A stretch of DNA of 64,000 nt from Kribbella turkmenica (lineage in GTDB: Bacteria; Actinomycetota; Actinomycetes; Propionibacteriales; Kribbellaceae): the NCBI RefSeq assembly GCF_004348725.1, contig NZ_SMKR01000005.1, positions 23,572 through 87,571 on the forward strand, read 5' to 3'. Below are positions 35,329-43,284 of the stretch, piece after piece. Under the pieces are notes generated by a model. That model had not been told where the DNA came from. It saw only the letters and a list, made by a program, of their open reading frames with translations, and searched no databases. A program made the translations under genes and the position numbers. How positions within the stretch are numbered: position 1 is the stretch's first letter; every line of letters starts with the position of its first letter.

Positions 35329-35360
35329 CACAGACTTTGTCTGTTGAACCAACAAACTAA
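35329..35360. promoter_or_regulatory. Candidate ROK operator upstream of the xylose-type operon
   Basis: TTTGT and ACAAA arms (35336-35340 and 35353-35357) frame GTTGAACCAAC, itself GTTG-N3-CAAC. AT-rich inverted repeats of this kind are usual for XylR/ROK repressors. It stands 32 nt before the ROK gene start. The 10-mer CACAGACTTT at 35329-35338 recurs before the second ROK operon (57737-57746). Confidence 0.5.
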
Positions 35361-35775
35361 GTACGGCCGGAGACGGCGTCAAGATGTTGCAGAGAAGTTC
35401 TCACGGACGCTAGCGGGCAAACGCTCTCTTTGGCCAGGGTGGCGTGGTTCCGGAACTTACGCAGCCGCCGTCCAGCGCTTGCGCGAAGTGCAGAGCGTTT
35501 CTACCTTCGCGACTTCTCCTGTCCGCCGGCGACGTGGTCGGAAAGCCACCGTCGATACCGGGCCGGGTGTTTCACCCGGGTGACCTCCAGCCCGGGCACC
35601 GTCGCCACGGCGACCTGATGTGCCGGCAGTTCGACAACTCACCCGGGTCGGCGTGCAGGGCCTCTCCAGCTGTGTTCAACGAGTACAACGAGAGCAACCA
35701 CCAGATCGCGAAGACCGCCGAGTTCCGTTCGGGTCTCCGCCGGCACCAGTGCGGCCGACAGCGCCGAACGATCGC
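35361..35775. other. Intergenic stretch with a doubtful degraded minus-strand coding trace
   Basis: No gene with a proper start is seen. On the minus strand one frame reads protein-like text from about 35767 (ETRTELGGLRDLVVALVVLVEH), meets a TGA near 35652, and continues as LPAHQVAVATVPGLEVTRVK to TAG at 35501. Inside it a GTG at 35575 has GGAGG 8 nt upstream and would give a 24-aa basic peptide. It may be a decayed gene or chance. Confidence 0.25.
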
Positions 35776-36435
35776 CTAGAACAGTTCGAGGCTGTCGGAT
35801 GCCAGCGTGATGACGGCGTCGTCGAGGTAGAGGCGGCAGGCGATCGCGTGACCGGCGCAGGTGAACAGGGCCGGGCCGGCCGCGTCGACGACGCGGTAGG
35901 CGACCGGGTGCTCGCAGCGCTCGACCGCGCCCTCGTTCTCGCGGTCGCAGCCGAGTACGTGGCAGGTGACGGTCTCGCCGATGTTCATCAAGGTGAGACC
36001 GTGCTCCGGGCAGACGCCCCAGCCGACGCCGCACGACTGGCCTTCGTTCGCGGCCAGCCGGATCAGGCTGCCCGCGGTCGCCTCCAGTTCGTTCGCCACC
36101 GACCGGAACGTGCTGGCGGCGTGGTCGAGGTCGTGGCGGAAACGCCGCAGCTGTGGCGACTCCGGCATCCCGCGAGTGGCCGCCTGGAGGTTCTCCGACA
36201 GCGCCATCGCGGCGACGGCGATCTCGTCGACCCGGACCGGGGTGTTGAACTCGCCGAGCGTCGTACCGTCCGCCCGGCCGTTGGTGCGTGCGGGCGATGG
36301 TTCGGGGGCGTCCTCGGGTGGCGGGTCCAGATGGTTCAGGTGAGGCTCTGGTTGCGGACCGTGACCGTTGGTCCCGTTCGCCGCCGCGGTCCCGTTCACC
36401 GGGAGCCGGCTCTCCTGCGCTGTCCGCCCGTTCAT
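35776..36435 (-). CDS. Hypothetical protein with Cys/His-rich C-terminal half
   Basis: 219 residues, not recognised. Residues 1-60 are low complexity (N, G, P, T, E). Residues about 70-120 form an alpha-helical segment. The last 90 residues contain regularly spaced Cys and His (CGVGWGVCPEHG, CHVLGCDRE, CEHP, CAGHAIAC), looking like two zinc-binding knuckles. There is no signal peptide. The start ATG has GTGAGG 4 nt upstream. It is divergent from the S8 protease and has no operon partner. A regulatory or nucleic-acid-related role is only a guess. Confidence 0.65.
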   Translation of the reverse strand: MNGRTAQESRLPVNGTAAANGTNGHGPQPEPHLNHLDPPPEDAPEPSPARTNGRADGTTLGEFNTPVRVDEIAVAAMALSENLQAATRGMPESPQLRRFRHDLDHAASTFRSVANELEATAGSLIRLAANEGQSCGVGWGVCPEHGLTLMNIGETVTCHVLGCDRENEGAVERCEHPVAYRVVDAAGPALFTCAGHAIACRLYLDDAVITLASDSLELF

Positions 36436-36836
36436 ACAGCCTCACTCGTCAACTGCCTGGCCATCGCCATGCCCGCCCCCTGATGTGCCTCCGGTGGCCG
36501 ATCGTCCCATGTTCCCGGCGCTCCCGACCAGAGGAAATCACCCAGCGTCACCCACTGCTCCCCCTCACTTGCGCACCGCTACGATCCGCCCCCGACCACG
36601 GGCAGGTTCCCCACTCTGCGTCGGCATAGTCACACGCTCGGCATTCCTCAACGCTGCTTTAACATTTCGGCACGTACGGTCACGAGGGGATCGCACCCAG
36701 GTGCCGTCGGCTGACCGTCTGCCCCTACCCACGACACCGGCTGTTGCAGCAACTGACATCCGCGGCACGCGGCGATCCGGATCAGACCTCTGGCATACTC
36801 CGGGCACTGTTCCTTGAGACCCTTGGGGGGGTCCCC
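36436..36836. other. Divergent intergenic region between the Cys-rich gene and the S8 protease
   Basis: About 400 nt with lower GC than the genes and no convincing reading frame. CATACT at about 36794 is a possible -10 for the protease, and TTTAACA near 36658 is another AT-rich candidate. I see no clear repeat or RNA gene. Confidence 0.4.
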
Positions 36837-38258
36837 TTGTCCGTCCGTCCTGCTCAACTCCTGCGCCTGGGCCTGCCCGCGGCGATGGTCGCCGCGACAC
36901 TGGTGGCGGTCACCGGCTCGTCCGGCACCGCCGAGGTGTCCGCCGGGACCCGCCCGTTCCCGGCCAACCTCCGCCCCGAGAGGGCGAGCGGACCCGCGTA
37001 CGACGCCAAGTCCGTGATCGTGCAGTTCAAGCCCACGGCGACCACGTCGGCCCGCAAGGCCGCGCTGTCCCGGGTCAGGGGCACACCAGACGTCTCGGTC
37101 ACCTCGGACGTGGTCACCGTCACCGGGGACGTGCCGGCCGCCGAGTTGCTGAAGAAGGTCAACGCCGACCCCGCCGTCGAACTGGCCTCCCTCAACTACC
37201 TCCGGCGCAAGTCCGCCACCCCGAACGACTGGCTCTACCGGAACTACCAGAAGTACCTGCCGTACGTCCGGGTCAACCAGGCTTGGGACCTGACCCGGTC
37301 GGCCGGCAGCCAGACCGTCGCCGTCCTGGACACCGGTGTCGACGCCGGTCACCCGGACCTGGCCGGCCACCTGCTGCCCGGTTACAACACCTTCAACACC
37401 GCCTTGCCGCCGAACGACGGCGACGGGCACGGAACGTCGGTCACCGGCATCATCGCGGCCGGCACCAGCAACACCATCGGCATCGCCGGGGTGGCCTGGA
37501 ACGCGAAGGTCCGGCCGGTGAAGGTGCTCGACGACAACGGCAACGGCAGCGACGCGAACGTCATCAACGGCATCAACTGGGCGGTCCGCAACGGTGCCCG
37601 GGTGATCAACATGTCGCTCGGCGGCGACGGCGACAACCCGGTCCTGCACACCGCGATCAAGAACGCGGTCGCGAAGGGTGTCGTGCTGGTGGCCGCCTCC
37701 GGCAACACCGGCGTCTCGGCTCCGCACTACCCGGCGGCGTACCCGGAGGTGCTCTCGGTCGGCGCGACCAGCTGGTACGGCGCCCTGACGGAGTTCAGCA
37801 CGTACGGCGACACGGTCGACATCGCGGCTCCCGGCTTCGACATCACCAGCACGGCTCCCAGGGCGAAGACGCCGGCCGGGTACGACCCGTACTGGCTCGG
37901 CCTGTCGGGAACGTCGTTCTCGTCGCCGATCGTCGCGGGTGTCGCGGCGCTGGTGCGGAACAAGTGGCCCTCGTTCACCCCGGCCCAGGTGATGGCCCGG
38001 CTGAAGGCGACCGCCCGCGACGCCGGACCGCGCGGCATCGATCCGTACTACGGCGCCGGCATGCTGGACGCGTACGCCGCCCTCGGCGGCAAGTGGACCA
38101 CCGACTTCCCGGTGGCCGGTGCCGACGGCAACGACCAGCCGTCCCGGGCGGTCGCGCTGACGAGCTCGGCGAGCTCCACCTTCGGGGTGGAGGGCGACGT
38201 CGACTGGTACCGGGTCGACTCCCCCGCGGCCCGCAACCTCGCGGTGTCGCTCACCTGA
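36837..38258 (+). CDS. Secreted S8 (subtilisin-like) serine protease, catalytic part, cut by an in-frame TGA
   Basis: From a TTG start at 36837, behind a G-run that can serve as ribosome site, comes a signal peptide (QLLRLGLPAAMVAATLVAVTG), an inhibitor-I9-like propeptide, and a full subtilase domain: D165 (VAVLDTGVD), H198 (DGHGTSV) and S360 (GTSFSSPI), plus the oxyanion Asn in ASGNTG. A PPC-type beta-sandwich begins at about 455 (GDVDWYRVDSP) but is broken at codon 474 by TGA (38256-38258). The same frame continues open for 477 codons. The catalytic domain is complete, so a shortened protease could still be made, though with half a C-terminal domain. Confidence 0.8.
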   Translation: MSVRPAQLLRLGLPAAMVAATLVAVTGSSGTAEVSAGTRPFPANLRPERASGPAYDAKSVIVQFKPTATTSARKAALSRVRGTPDVSVTSDVVTVTGDVPAAELLKKVNADPAVELASLNYLRRKSATPNDWLYRNYQKYLPYVRVNQAWDLTRSAGSQTVAVLDTGVDAGHPDLAGHLLPGYNTFNTALPPNDGDGHGTSVTGIIAAGTSNTIGIAGVAWNAKVRPVKVLDDNGNGSDANVINGINWAVRNGARVINMSLGGDGDNPVLHTAIKNAVAKGVVLVAASGNTGVSAPHYPAAYPEVLSVGATSWYGALTEFSTYGDTVDIAAPGFDITSTAPRAKTPAGYDPYWLGLSGTSFSSPIVAGVAALVRNKWPSFTPAQVMARLKATARDAGPRGIDPYYGAGMLDAYAALGGKWTTDFPVAGADGNDQPSRAVALTSSASSTFGVEGDVDWYRVDSPAARNLAVSLT

Positions 38259-39689
38259 CCGGAGTACAACCTCGAGTACCCGGTGAACATCGGCCCGCGG
38301 ATCGACGTGTACAACGCCGACCTGGAGTCGCTGGGAAGCGCGGTCAACCCGTACCCGGCGAACCCGAACGTGCCCGCACCACTGACCGCGACCGCCAACG
38401 TCAGCGTCGCCGCCGGCACGACGTACATCGCCGTTCGCAACGACAACGGCTCGCGGGACACGCGCAAGTACACCTTGACCTTCAGCGAGGAAGGCACGGG
38501 CGGAAGCGAGCCCGAGACCGACTATCCCGTGCGCGACGTCGCGCCGGCCGACCTCTCGGCGGGTGCACCGGTCGCCACCAAGCCGTCGGTGACGTTCGCT
38601 CGGGCAATGCTCGCGAGCAGCGTGACGGCGAGCACGGTCCGGTTGGTGAACGGCAGGACCGGTGCCACCGTCGGTGCCACGGTTGCCTACGACGACGCGA
38701 CCCGGAAGGCCGTGCTCACGCCGACCGCGCCGCTGCTCGACAACCAGCCGTACCGGATCGTCGTCAGCGAGGTCCAGGAGGCCGGCGGTGCGTCGCTCGC
38801 CCCGTTCAGCAGCGTGTTCACGACGGTCGACCTGGCACCGTCGGCCCCGGTGTTCGATGCCGGCGGCGCCTATCTGGCCGCGAACCTGGCGTGGAAGCTC
38901 GGGCCGATGTCGGATCTCGACCAGGTGATCGTGCGCCGCAACGCGAACAGCAGGGTACCGACCCTGACCACGGGCACGCTCGTCTACGCCGGGACGGCGA
39001 CCGCCTTCAAGAACACCGGCCTCGCGCAAGGTGTCACGTACACCTTCGCGGCCTGGGTGAAGGACCGTAGCGGGAAGGTCAGCCCGGTCGCTGTGACTCG
39101 GCTGCTCGGGATGAAGACCGGCATCAGGCTGAGCACGACAGCGGTCAGCTACGGCGGCTCGGTCCTGATCAAGGGCAGCACGTACCGGATCGACAACGTG
39201 GCCTACGCCGGCCTGCCGGTCAACCTGTACGTGCGGCCGAAGAACGGCACCAGGTTCACCCTGCTGGCGGCGCTGAAGTCGTCGTCGAAGGGGACGATGT
39301 CGTTCGTGCACAAGCCGGCGGTGTCGTCGGTGTACATGCTGACGTTCCCCGGCAACGCCGACCTGATGGGGACCCGGACGCCGGACGTCACCACGCAGGT
39401 GACGCCGACGATCTCGGCCACGCTGGCGCCGGCCTCGATCAGGCTGGGCCAGGTGACGAGGTTCAGCGGGTACGTCGCTCCGGTGCACGCCGGCCAGTAC
39501 GTCTATCTGCAGCAGTACGGCAACAAGGTGTGGAAGTCGATCGCCTGGATGAAGCTGAGTGCCTGGGGCGGGTACGCGTTCGGCATCAAGCCGGCCGTCC
39601 GCGGACAGATCGCCTACCGCGTCTGGTTCCCGGGCGACGCCGACCACACGCAGGTGTACACGGTGAACAAGATCCTGACGATCAGCTGA
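38259..39689 (+). pseudogene. C-terminal part of the S8 protease, separated by the in-frame stop
   Basis: In the same frame as the protease and directly after its TGA, the sequence reads on as PEYNLEYPVNIGPRIDVYNAD, the rest of the PPC domain, then an Ig-like domain (KPSVTFARAMLASSVTASTV) and two C-terminal beta-rich repeats (ISLSTTAVSYGG-like and SATLAPASIRLGQ). It has no signal peptide or ribosome site; a GTG at 38283 is the first possible start but lies inside the PPC domain. One base change (TGA from GGA, giving Thr-Gly-Pro) would restore a protein of about 950 residues. It is probably untranslated except by readthrough. Confidence 0.75.
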
Positions 39690-39699
39690 CCTCCTGAGC

Positions 39700-39733
39700 C
39701 GGCACGCCCCGGGCTGGTGGCCGGGGCGTGCCG
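39700..39733 (+). terminator. 13-bp perfect hairpin after the S8 protease
   Basis: Arms 39700-39712 and 39721-39733 are exact reverse complements with an 8-nt loop, 11 nt past the protease stop and before the convergent amidohydrolase. It can serve both strands. Confidence 0.65.
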
Positions 39734-39752
39734 CTGTCGTCGGGCACAGGTT

Positions 39753-41150
39753 TCAGGGGGCGTAGTGCTGGACCGCGCCTCCCCTGGAGAGATCGACCAA
39801 CGTGTGCGCGAGGTCGTTGGCCTCAGCCAGCACCTCGCCGAGATCCAGCGTGGTGAGCCGGCGATCGCGAACGACGACCTCACCGGCCACCAGGACCGTG
39901 ACGACGTCGGACGAACGCACCGAGTAGACCAGGGCCGCTCTGGGATCGTGGATCGGCCGGCAGTGCGGCCCGAAGAGATCGACCAGAGCGATGTCGGCCT
40001 GGCGGCCCGGCTCCAGCGCGCCGACCTGATCGGCGAGCCCGGCGGCCGCGGCACCACCTCTCGTGGCCAGGCGGAGAGTATCGGAGACGTTCATCCACTC
40101 GGCGTCCTGCTCACGTTGCTTCTGTGTCAGCGCGACCATCCGCAGCGCCTCCCAGACATCCAGCGTGTTGTGGACGGCGGCTCCGTCCGTGCCGATGCCG
40201 ATTCGGATGCCGACGGACTGCAGGCCTTTGATAGGCGTGACCGTACCCATGGCGAGCTTGAGGTAGACCTTCGGGCAACTGGCGACCGTGACGCGGTCGG
40301 CGTACTGCCCGAGGATCCGCAGATCGGCGTCGCGGATGCCGCAGCCGTGGGCGATGAGCGCGCCCGCGTCGAGCACGCCGGTGCGCTCGAGGACCTGCAC
40401 CGGCGTCACGCCGAGGCGGTCGACGGACGACTGCGTCTGGTCGTCGGTCTCGGCGGCATGCAGGTGGATCCGGAAGCCTTCCGCCCGCGCGATCTCCGCC
40501 GTACGGCGCAGGTCGTCGTCGCCGACCGTGTAGGTCGCGTGCGGCCCCAGGCTGGCGGTGACCCGCGGCCCGACCGTGCGGAGGTCGCGCGCCGTGGCGA
40601 TCGCGGCGTCGACGGCCTCGGCGCCGGCAGACGAGAAGAACGTGGGCGCGAGGTCGGCGCGGATCCCGGACTCGACGGCCGCTGCGGCGATCTGGTCGGC
40701 GTGGAAGTAGTGGTCGACGAACGTGGTCACGCCGGCCAGCAACATCTCCGCGCACGCGAGCCGGGCACCGACCCGGACCCGCTCCGGCGTCAGGTTCACC
40801 TCCATCGGCCAGATCCGCTGGTTGAACCAGTCCTCGATCGACAGGTCCTCCGCCGCCCCGCGCATCATCACCATCGGACTGTGCGTGTGCGAGTTCACCA
40901 ATCCAGGCACCGCCACCAGTCCGGTCCCGTCGATCACCTCCCCGTCCGCGCCTCCGGGCGATGCGCCGGGCGACGCGCTGGGAGTCGGCGCCGCGGACGA
41001 CGCGGTGGGAGCCGCGCGGAAAGGTGTCCCGGTGGGTGTGATGGCCGCGATCCGGTCGTCCTGGACGTGGATGTCCCGCCCTTCGTCGACCCGGCACTCG
41101 CCGGACTCGGGCACGATCAGAACCGAGACGTTGCGGATCAGGTACGACAT
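39753..41150 (-). CDS. Amidohydrolase, metal-dependent deaminase type (MtaD/AtzA/TrzA-like)
   Basis: A 465-aa amidohydrolase. H88 and H90 (NSHTHSP), the histidine in FRIHLHAAETDDQ, HGCGIRD, and the aspartate in GIGTDGAAVHNTLDV form the metal and catalytic set of the cytosine/adenosine-deaminase-like branch. Relatives deaminate or dechlorinate N-heterocycles such as S-adenosylhomocysteine, guanine or triazines; which one cannot be read. Unusual is a low-complexity A/P/S/G insert at about 44-70 in the N-terminal beta-sandwich, where relatives are short. GAGG lies 4 nt before the ATG. No gene of a purine pathway is nearby. Confidence 0.85.
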   Translation of the reverse strand: MSYLIRNVSVLIVPESGECRVDEGRDIHVQDDRIAAITPTGTPFRAAPTASSAAPTPSASPGASPGGADGEVIDGTGLVAVPGLVNSHTHSPMVMMRGAAEDLSIEDWFNQRIWPMEVNLTPERVRVGARLACAEMLLAGVTTFVDHYFHADQIAAAAVESGIRADLAPTFFSSAGAEAVDAAIATARDLRTVGPRVTASLGPHATYTVGDDDLRRTAEIARAEGFRIHLHAAETDDQTQSSVDRLGVTPVQVLERTGVLDAGALIAHGCGIRDADLRILGQYADRVTVASCPKVYLKLAMGTVTPIKGLQSVGIRIGIGTDGAAVHNTLDVWEALRMVALTQKQREQDAEWMNVSDTLRLATRGGAAAAGLADQVGALEPGRQADIALVDLFGPHCRPIHDPRAALVYSVRSSDVVTVLVAGEVVVRDRRLTTLDLGEVLAEANDLAHTLVDLSRGGAVQHYAP

Positions 41151-41219
41151 CCGTCCTCCAGTCGGGTCGACGTACCCGCAGTCTCGTGCATCCGCCGGGC
41201 CATGCGGAGAGGCCGCAGG

Positions 41220-41852
41220 TCAGATCCCGGGGCGCGTGAAGGTCAGATGCGTGACTCCGCTGGGCGCGGAGATGGTCTCGACCCGGTAGTCGCTCTCGAC
41301 ACCCTCCAGCCCGTCCCAGAGCCGTACGCCGCGACCGAGCACGATCGGCACCACGACGACGTGCAGGTAGTCGACCAGCCCGGCGGCCAGGAAGTCGCGG
41401 ATCAGCGTGGGACCTCCCCCGAGGCGTACGTCCTTGCCGCCCGCCGCTTCACGGGCCGCCTCGAGTGCCTCGACCGGGGACACGTCGAGGAAGTGGTAGG
41501 TCGTCCCGCCTTCCATCTCGATCGACGGTCGCGGGTGATGGGTGAGGATGAATGTCGGGGTGTGGAACGGCGGATTGGGTCCCCAGGCGCCCTTCCAGTC
41601 CGGCTCCTCATGCCATCCCGGGTGGCCGAACTTGCCGGCGCCCATGATCTCGGCGCCGATTCCCTGATCGTGCTGCCGGACGAAGGCATCGTCCACACCG
41701 CCGCTCCCACCGGCCTCCCACGACCGGGTGGCGAACATCCATTCGTGCAGCCGGTCCCCGGCGTGACCGAAGTGTGCGTCGCGGCTCTGTCCCTCCCCGG
41801 TGCCGTAGCCGTCGAGTGAGATGGAGAAGTTGTGCACGCGGGCGAGTGACAT
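41220..41852 (-). CDS. Dihydrofolate reductase-family (RibD C-terminal-like) reductase
   Basis: A 210-aa protein of the RibD_C/DHFR-like fold common in actinobacteria. HNFSISLDGYGTGEGQS is the N-terminal strand and loop, DVRLGGGPTLIRDFLAAGLVDYLHVVVVPIVLGRGVRLWDGL the NADPH-binding region (GGG..L). It probably reduces a small substrate with NADPH; members of this branch are not riboflavin enzymes. ATG 41852, with AAGGAG 7 nt upstream, is chosen over a longer open frame. Divergent from the AlkB-like gene. Confidence 0.82.
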   Translation of the reverse strand: MSLARVHNFSISLDGYGTGEGQSRDAHFGHAGDRLHEWMFATRSWEAGGSGGVDDAFVRQHDQGIGAEIMGAGKFGHPGWHEEPDWKGAWGPNPPFHTPTFILTHHPRPSIEMEGGTTYHFLDVSPVEALEAAREAAGGKDVRLGGGPTLIRDFLAAGLVDYLHVVVVPIVLGRGVRLWDGLEGVESDYRVETISAPSGVTHLTFTRPGI

Positions 41853-42000
41853 GGCGCTGCTCCTTGGTCGCGGTGGGTGACCGTGTCGTGGTCGTGCTCT
41901 TGAGCGTGCCCGTAGCAGACCCATGGCGTCCAATGCCAGTTCACACGCCGAATCATCAAGAAAGTTGATACCTGCCGACCACCGAGCCCTCTACTTATGG

Positions 42001-42014
42001 GAACACCTGTTCGA
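42001..42014. promoter_or_regulatory. LexA-type SOS box GAACACCTGTTCGA upstream of the AlkB-like gene
   Basis: The actinobacterial SOS box is TCGAAC-N4-GTTCGA. Here bases 41999-42014 read GGGAAC-ACCT-GTTCGA, 10 of 12 conserved positions with a perfect right half. It ends 9 nt before the -10 box TATGCT, a position where LexA would block transcription. Confidence 0.65.
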
Positions 42015-42022
42015 ATCTCGGG

Positions 42023-42028
42023 TATGCT
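42023..42028 (+). promoter_or_regulatory. -10 box TATGCT of a leaderless AlkB-like gene
   Basis: TATGCT, six bases (GGGGGT), then ATG at 42035. The G-run could also act as a weak ribosome site if transcription starts earlier. Confidence 0.6.
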
Positions 42029-42034
42029 GGGGGT

Positions 42035-42679
42035 ATGGCGGGTGACCTTCAGGGCTCGTTGCTCGATGCGTTCGAGGATCCTGCGCTGGGCCCGGTGGCA
42101 GCGGTCCAGCGCACGGACCTGGGCCGCGGCGCGTGGATCGACGTACTGCGGCGGTGGCTGACCGGGGCGGATCAGGTGTACGAGCGGTTGGCGCGGGATG
42201 TTCCGTGGCAGGCCGAGCGGCGGCAGATGTACGACCGGGTCGTCGACGTGCCGCGACTGCTGTGCTTCTACGGGGAGAACGAGGAGCTTCCGCTGCCGAT
42301 CCTGGACGAGGCTCGTGACCTGCTCAGCGCGCACTACGCCGGCGAACTGGGTGAGCCGTTCCGCACCGCCGGCCTGTGCTTCTACCGCGACGGCCGCGAC
42401 AGCGTCGCCTGGCACGGCGACCGCATCGGCCGTGGCAACCACGAGGACACGATGGTGGCCATCCTCTCCGTCGGCGAACCGCGCGTGCTCGCGCTGCGAC
42501 CCCGCCCCGGCGCCTCCACCGGCCCGGTCGGCTCGACCGTCCGCTACCCGCTCGGCCACGGGGACCTCATCGTCATGGGTGGCTCCTGCCAACGCACCTG
42601 GGAACACGCCATCCCCAAGGCCTCCGGCCACATCGGACCTCGCATCAGCATCCAGTTCCGCCCGCGCGGCGTCCGCTGA
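42035..42679 (+). CDS. AlkB-family 2-oxoglutarate/Fe(II) DNA repair dioxygenase
   Basis: A 214-aa AlkB-like protein. Iron ligands are H127 and D129 (AWHGDRI) and H191 (WEHAIPK), with R203 and R209 (RISIQFRPR) placed as the 2-oxoglutarate-binding arginines. FYRDGRDSVAWHGD is the AlkB-fold signature. AlkB enzymes remove alkyl lesions from DNA or RNA by oxidative demethylation. The SOS box upstream ties its expression to DNA damage. A -10 box six bases before the ATG suggests a leaderless transcript. Confidence 0.88.
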   Translation: MAGDLQGSLLDAFEDPALGPVAAVQRTDLGRGAWIDVLRRWLTGADQVYERLARDVPWQAERRQMYDRVVDVPRLLCFYGENEELPLPILDEARDLLSAHYAGELGEPFRTAGLCFYRDGRDSVAWHGDRIGRGNHEDTMVAILSVGEPRVLALRPRPGASTGPVGSTVRYPLGHGDLIVMGGSCQRTWEHAIPKASGHIGPRISIQFRPRGVR

Positions 42680-42689
42680 CCCGGCCATG

Positions 42690-43142
42690 TCAGGCCGCCG
42701 CCACGGCTGGGCGAAGTGGCTCGTAGATGTGCTGAGGGGTGGCTACGTAGAAGCCCAGCAGAGGCACCTGGGCGGCTTGGCAGGTCCGGGTGGCCGCGGT
42801 GGCCCACTCGGTGTCCAGGGCGGGCAAGGTGGGTGGACCCGGGCGCCCGAGGGCGAGCAGCATCGTGGTGCCGGGGGCCGTGCGGACGGCGGGCATGATC
42901 GGGGTCAAGGCCGAGGTGCACAAGTCACCGGCGGCCAGCGAACGACCCTGGTGTTCGAACTCCGACGGCAGGTCGACGGCGAGGGCCGCGCGGTACCGGG
43001 TGTCCTGGTCGCACAGGACGACGGTGAACGTGCCGCGGTGGCGGTCGCCGAGACTCACCAGGAGGTCGACGACGTCCGTGGCGAGGCAGGGATCGGAGAG
43101 TGGATGGTCGGTCCAGGTCGGTGGCAGGTCTTGGAAGCTCAT
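42690..43142 (-). CDS. Hypothetical protein, 150 aa
   Basis: Not recognised. The protein starts MSFQDLPPTWTDHPLSDPCL and is a compact alpha/beta type with a hydrophobic strand (GTFTVVLCDQD) and a C-terminal end VPLLGFYVATPQ. There is no signal peptide or membrane span. Long open frame upstream of 43142 is ignored because it would overlap the promoter and start of the divergent MFS gene. It converges on the AlkB-like gene, 10 nt apart. Confidence 0.6.
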   Translation of the reverse strand: MSFQDLPPTWTDHPLSDPCLATDVVDLLVSLGDRHRGTFTVVLCDQDTRYRAALAVDLPSEFEHQGRSLAAGDLCTSALTPIMPAVRTAPGTTMLLALGRPGPPTLPALDTEWATAATRTCQAAQVPLLGFYVATPQHIYEPLRPAVAAA

Positions 43143-43284
43143 ACCTACAAAGTGCCGTTGTCCCGTCCCCCGATCCGAGTTGTCCACAGTCCAAATTGGC
43201 CCAACATCTGAGCGCAGAAGTGGATCTACCTGCTGGGCCGCCACGCTCCTAGGCTCGAACCATACCGAGTCAAGGGAGACCACG

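Noticed and set aside
38256..38258. Selenocysteine at the in-frame TGA of the S8 protease
   Set aside because: The replaced residue would be Gly in a beta-sandwich, not a redox Cys, and I see no bacterial SECIS-like stem directly after the TGA.
36648..39647. A 999-codon open frame on the minus strand opposite the S8 protease
   Set aside because: It mirrors codon-position GC bias of the real gene, has low-complexity R/G/V-rich protein and no motif; a shadow frame.
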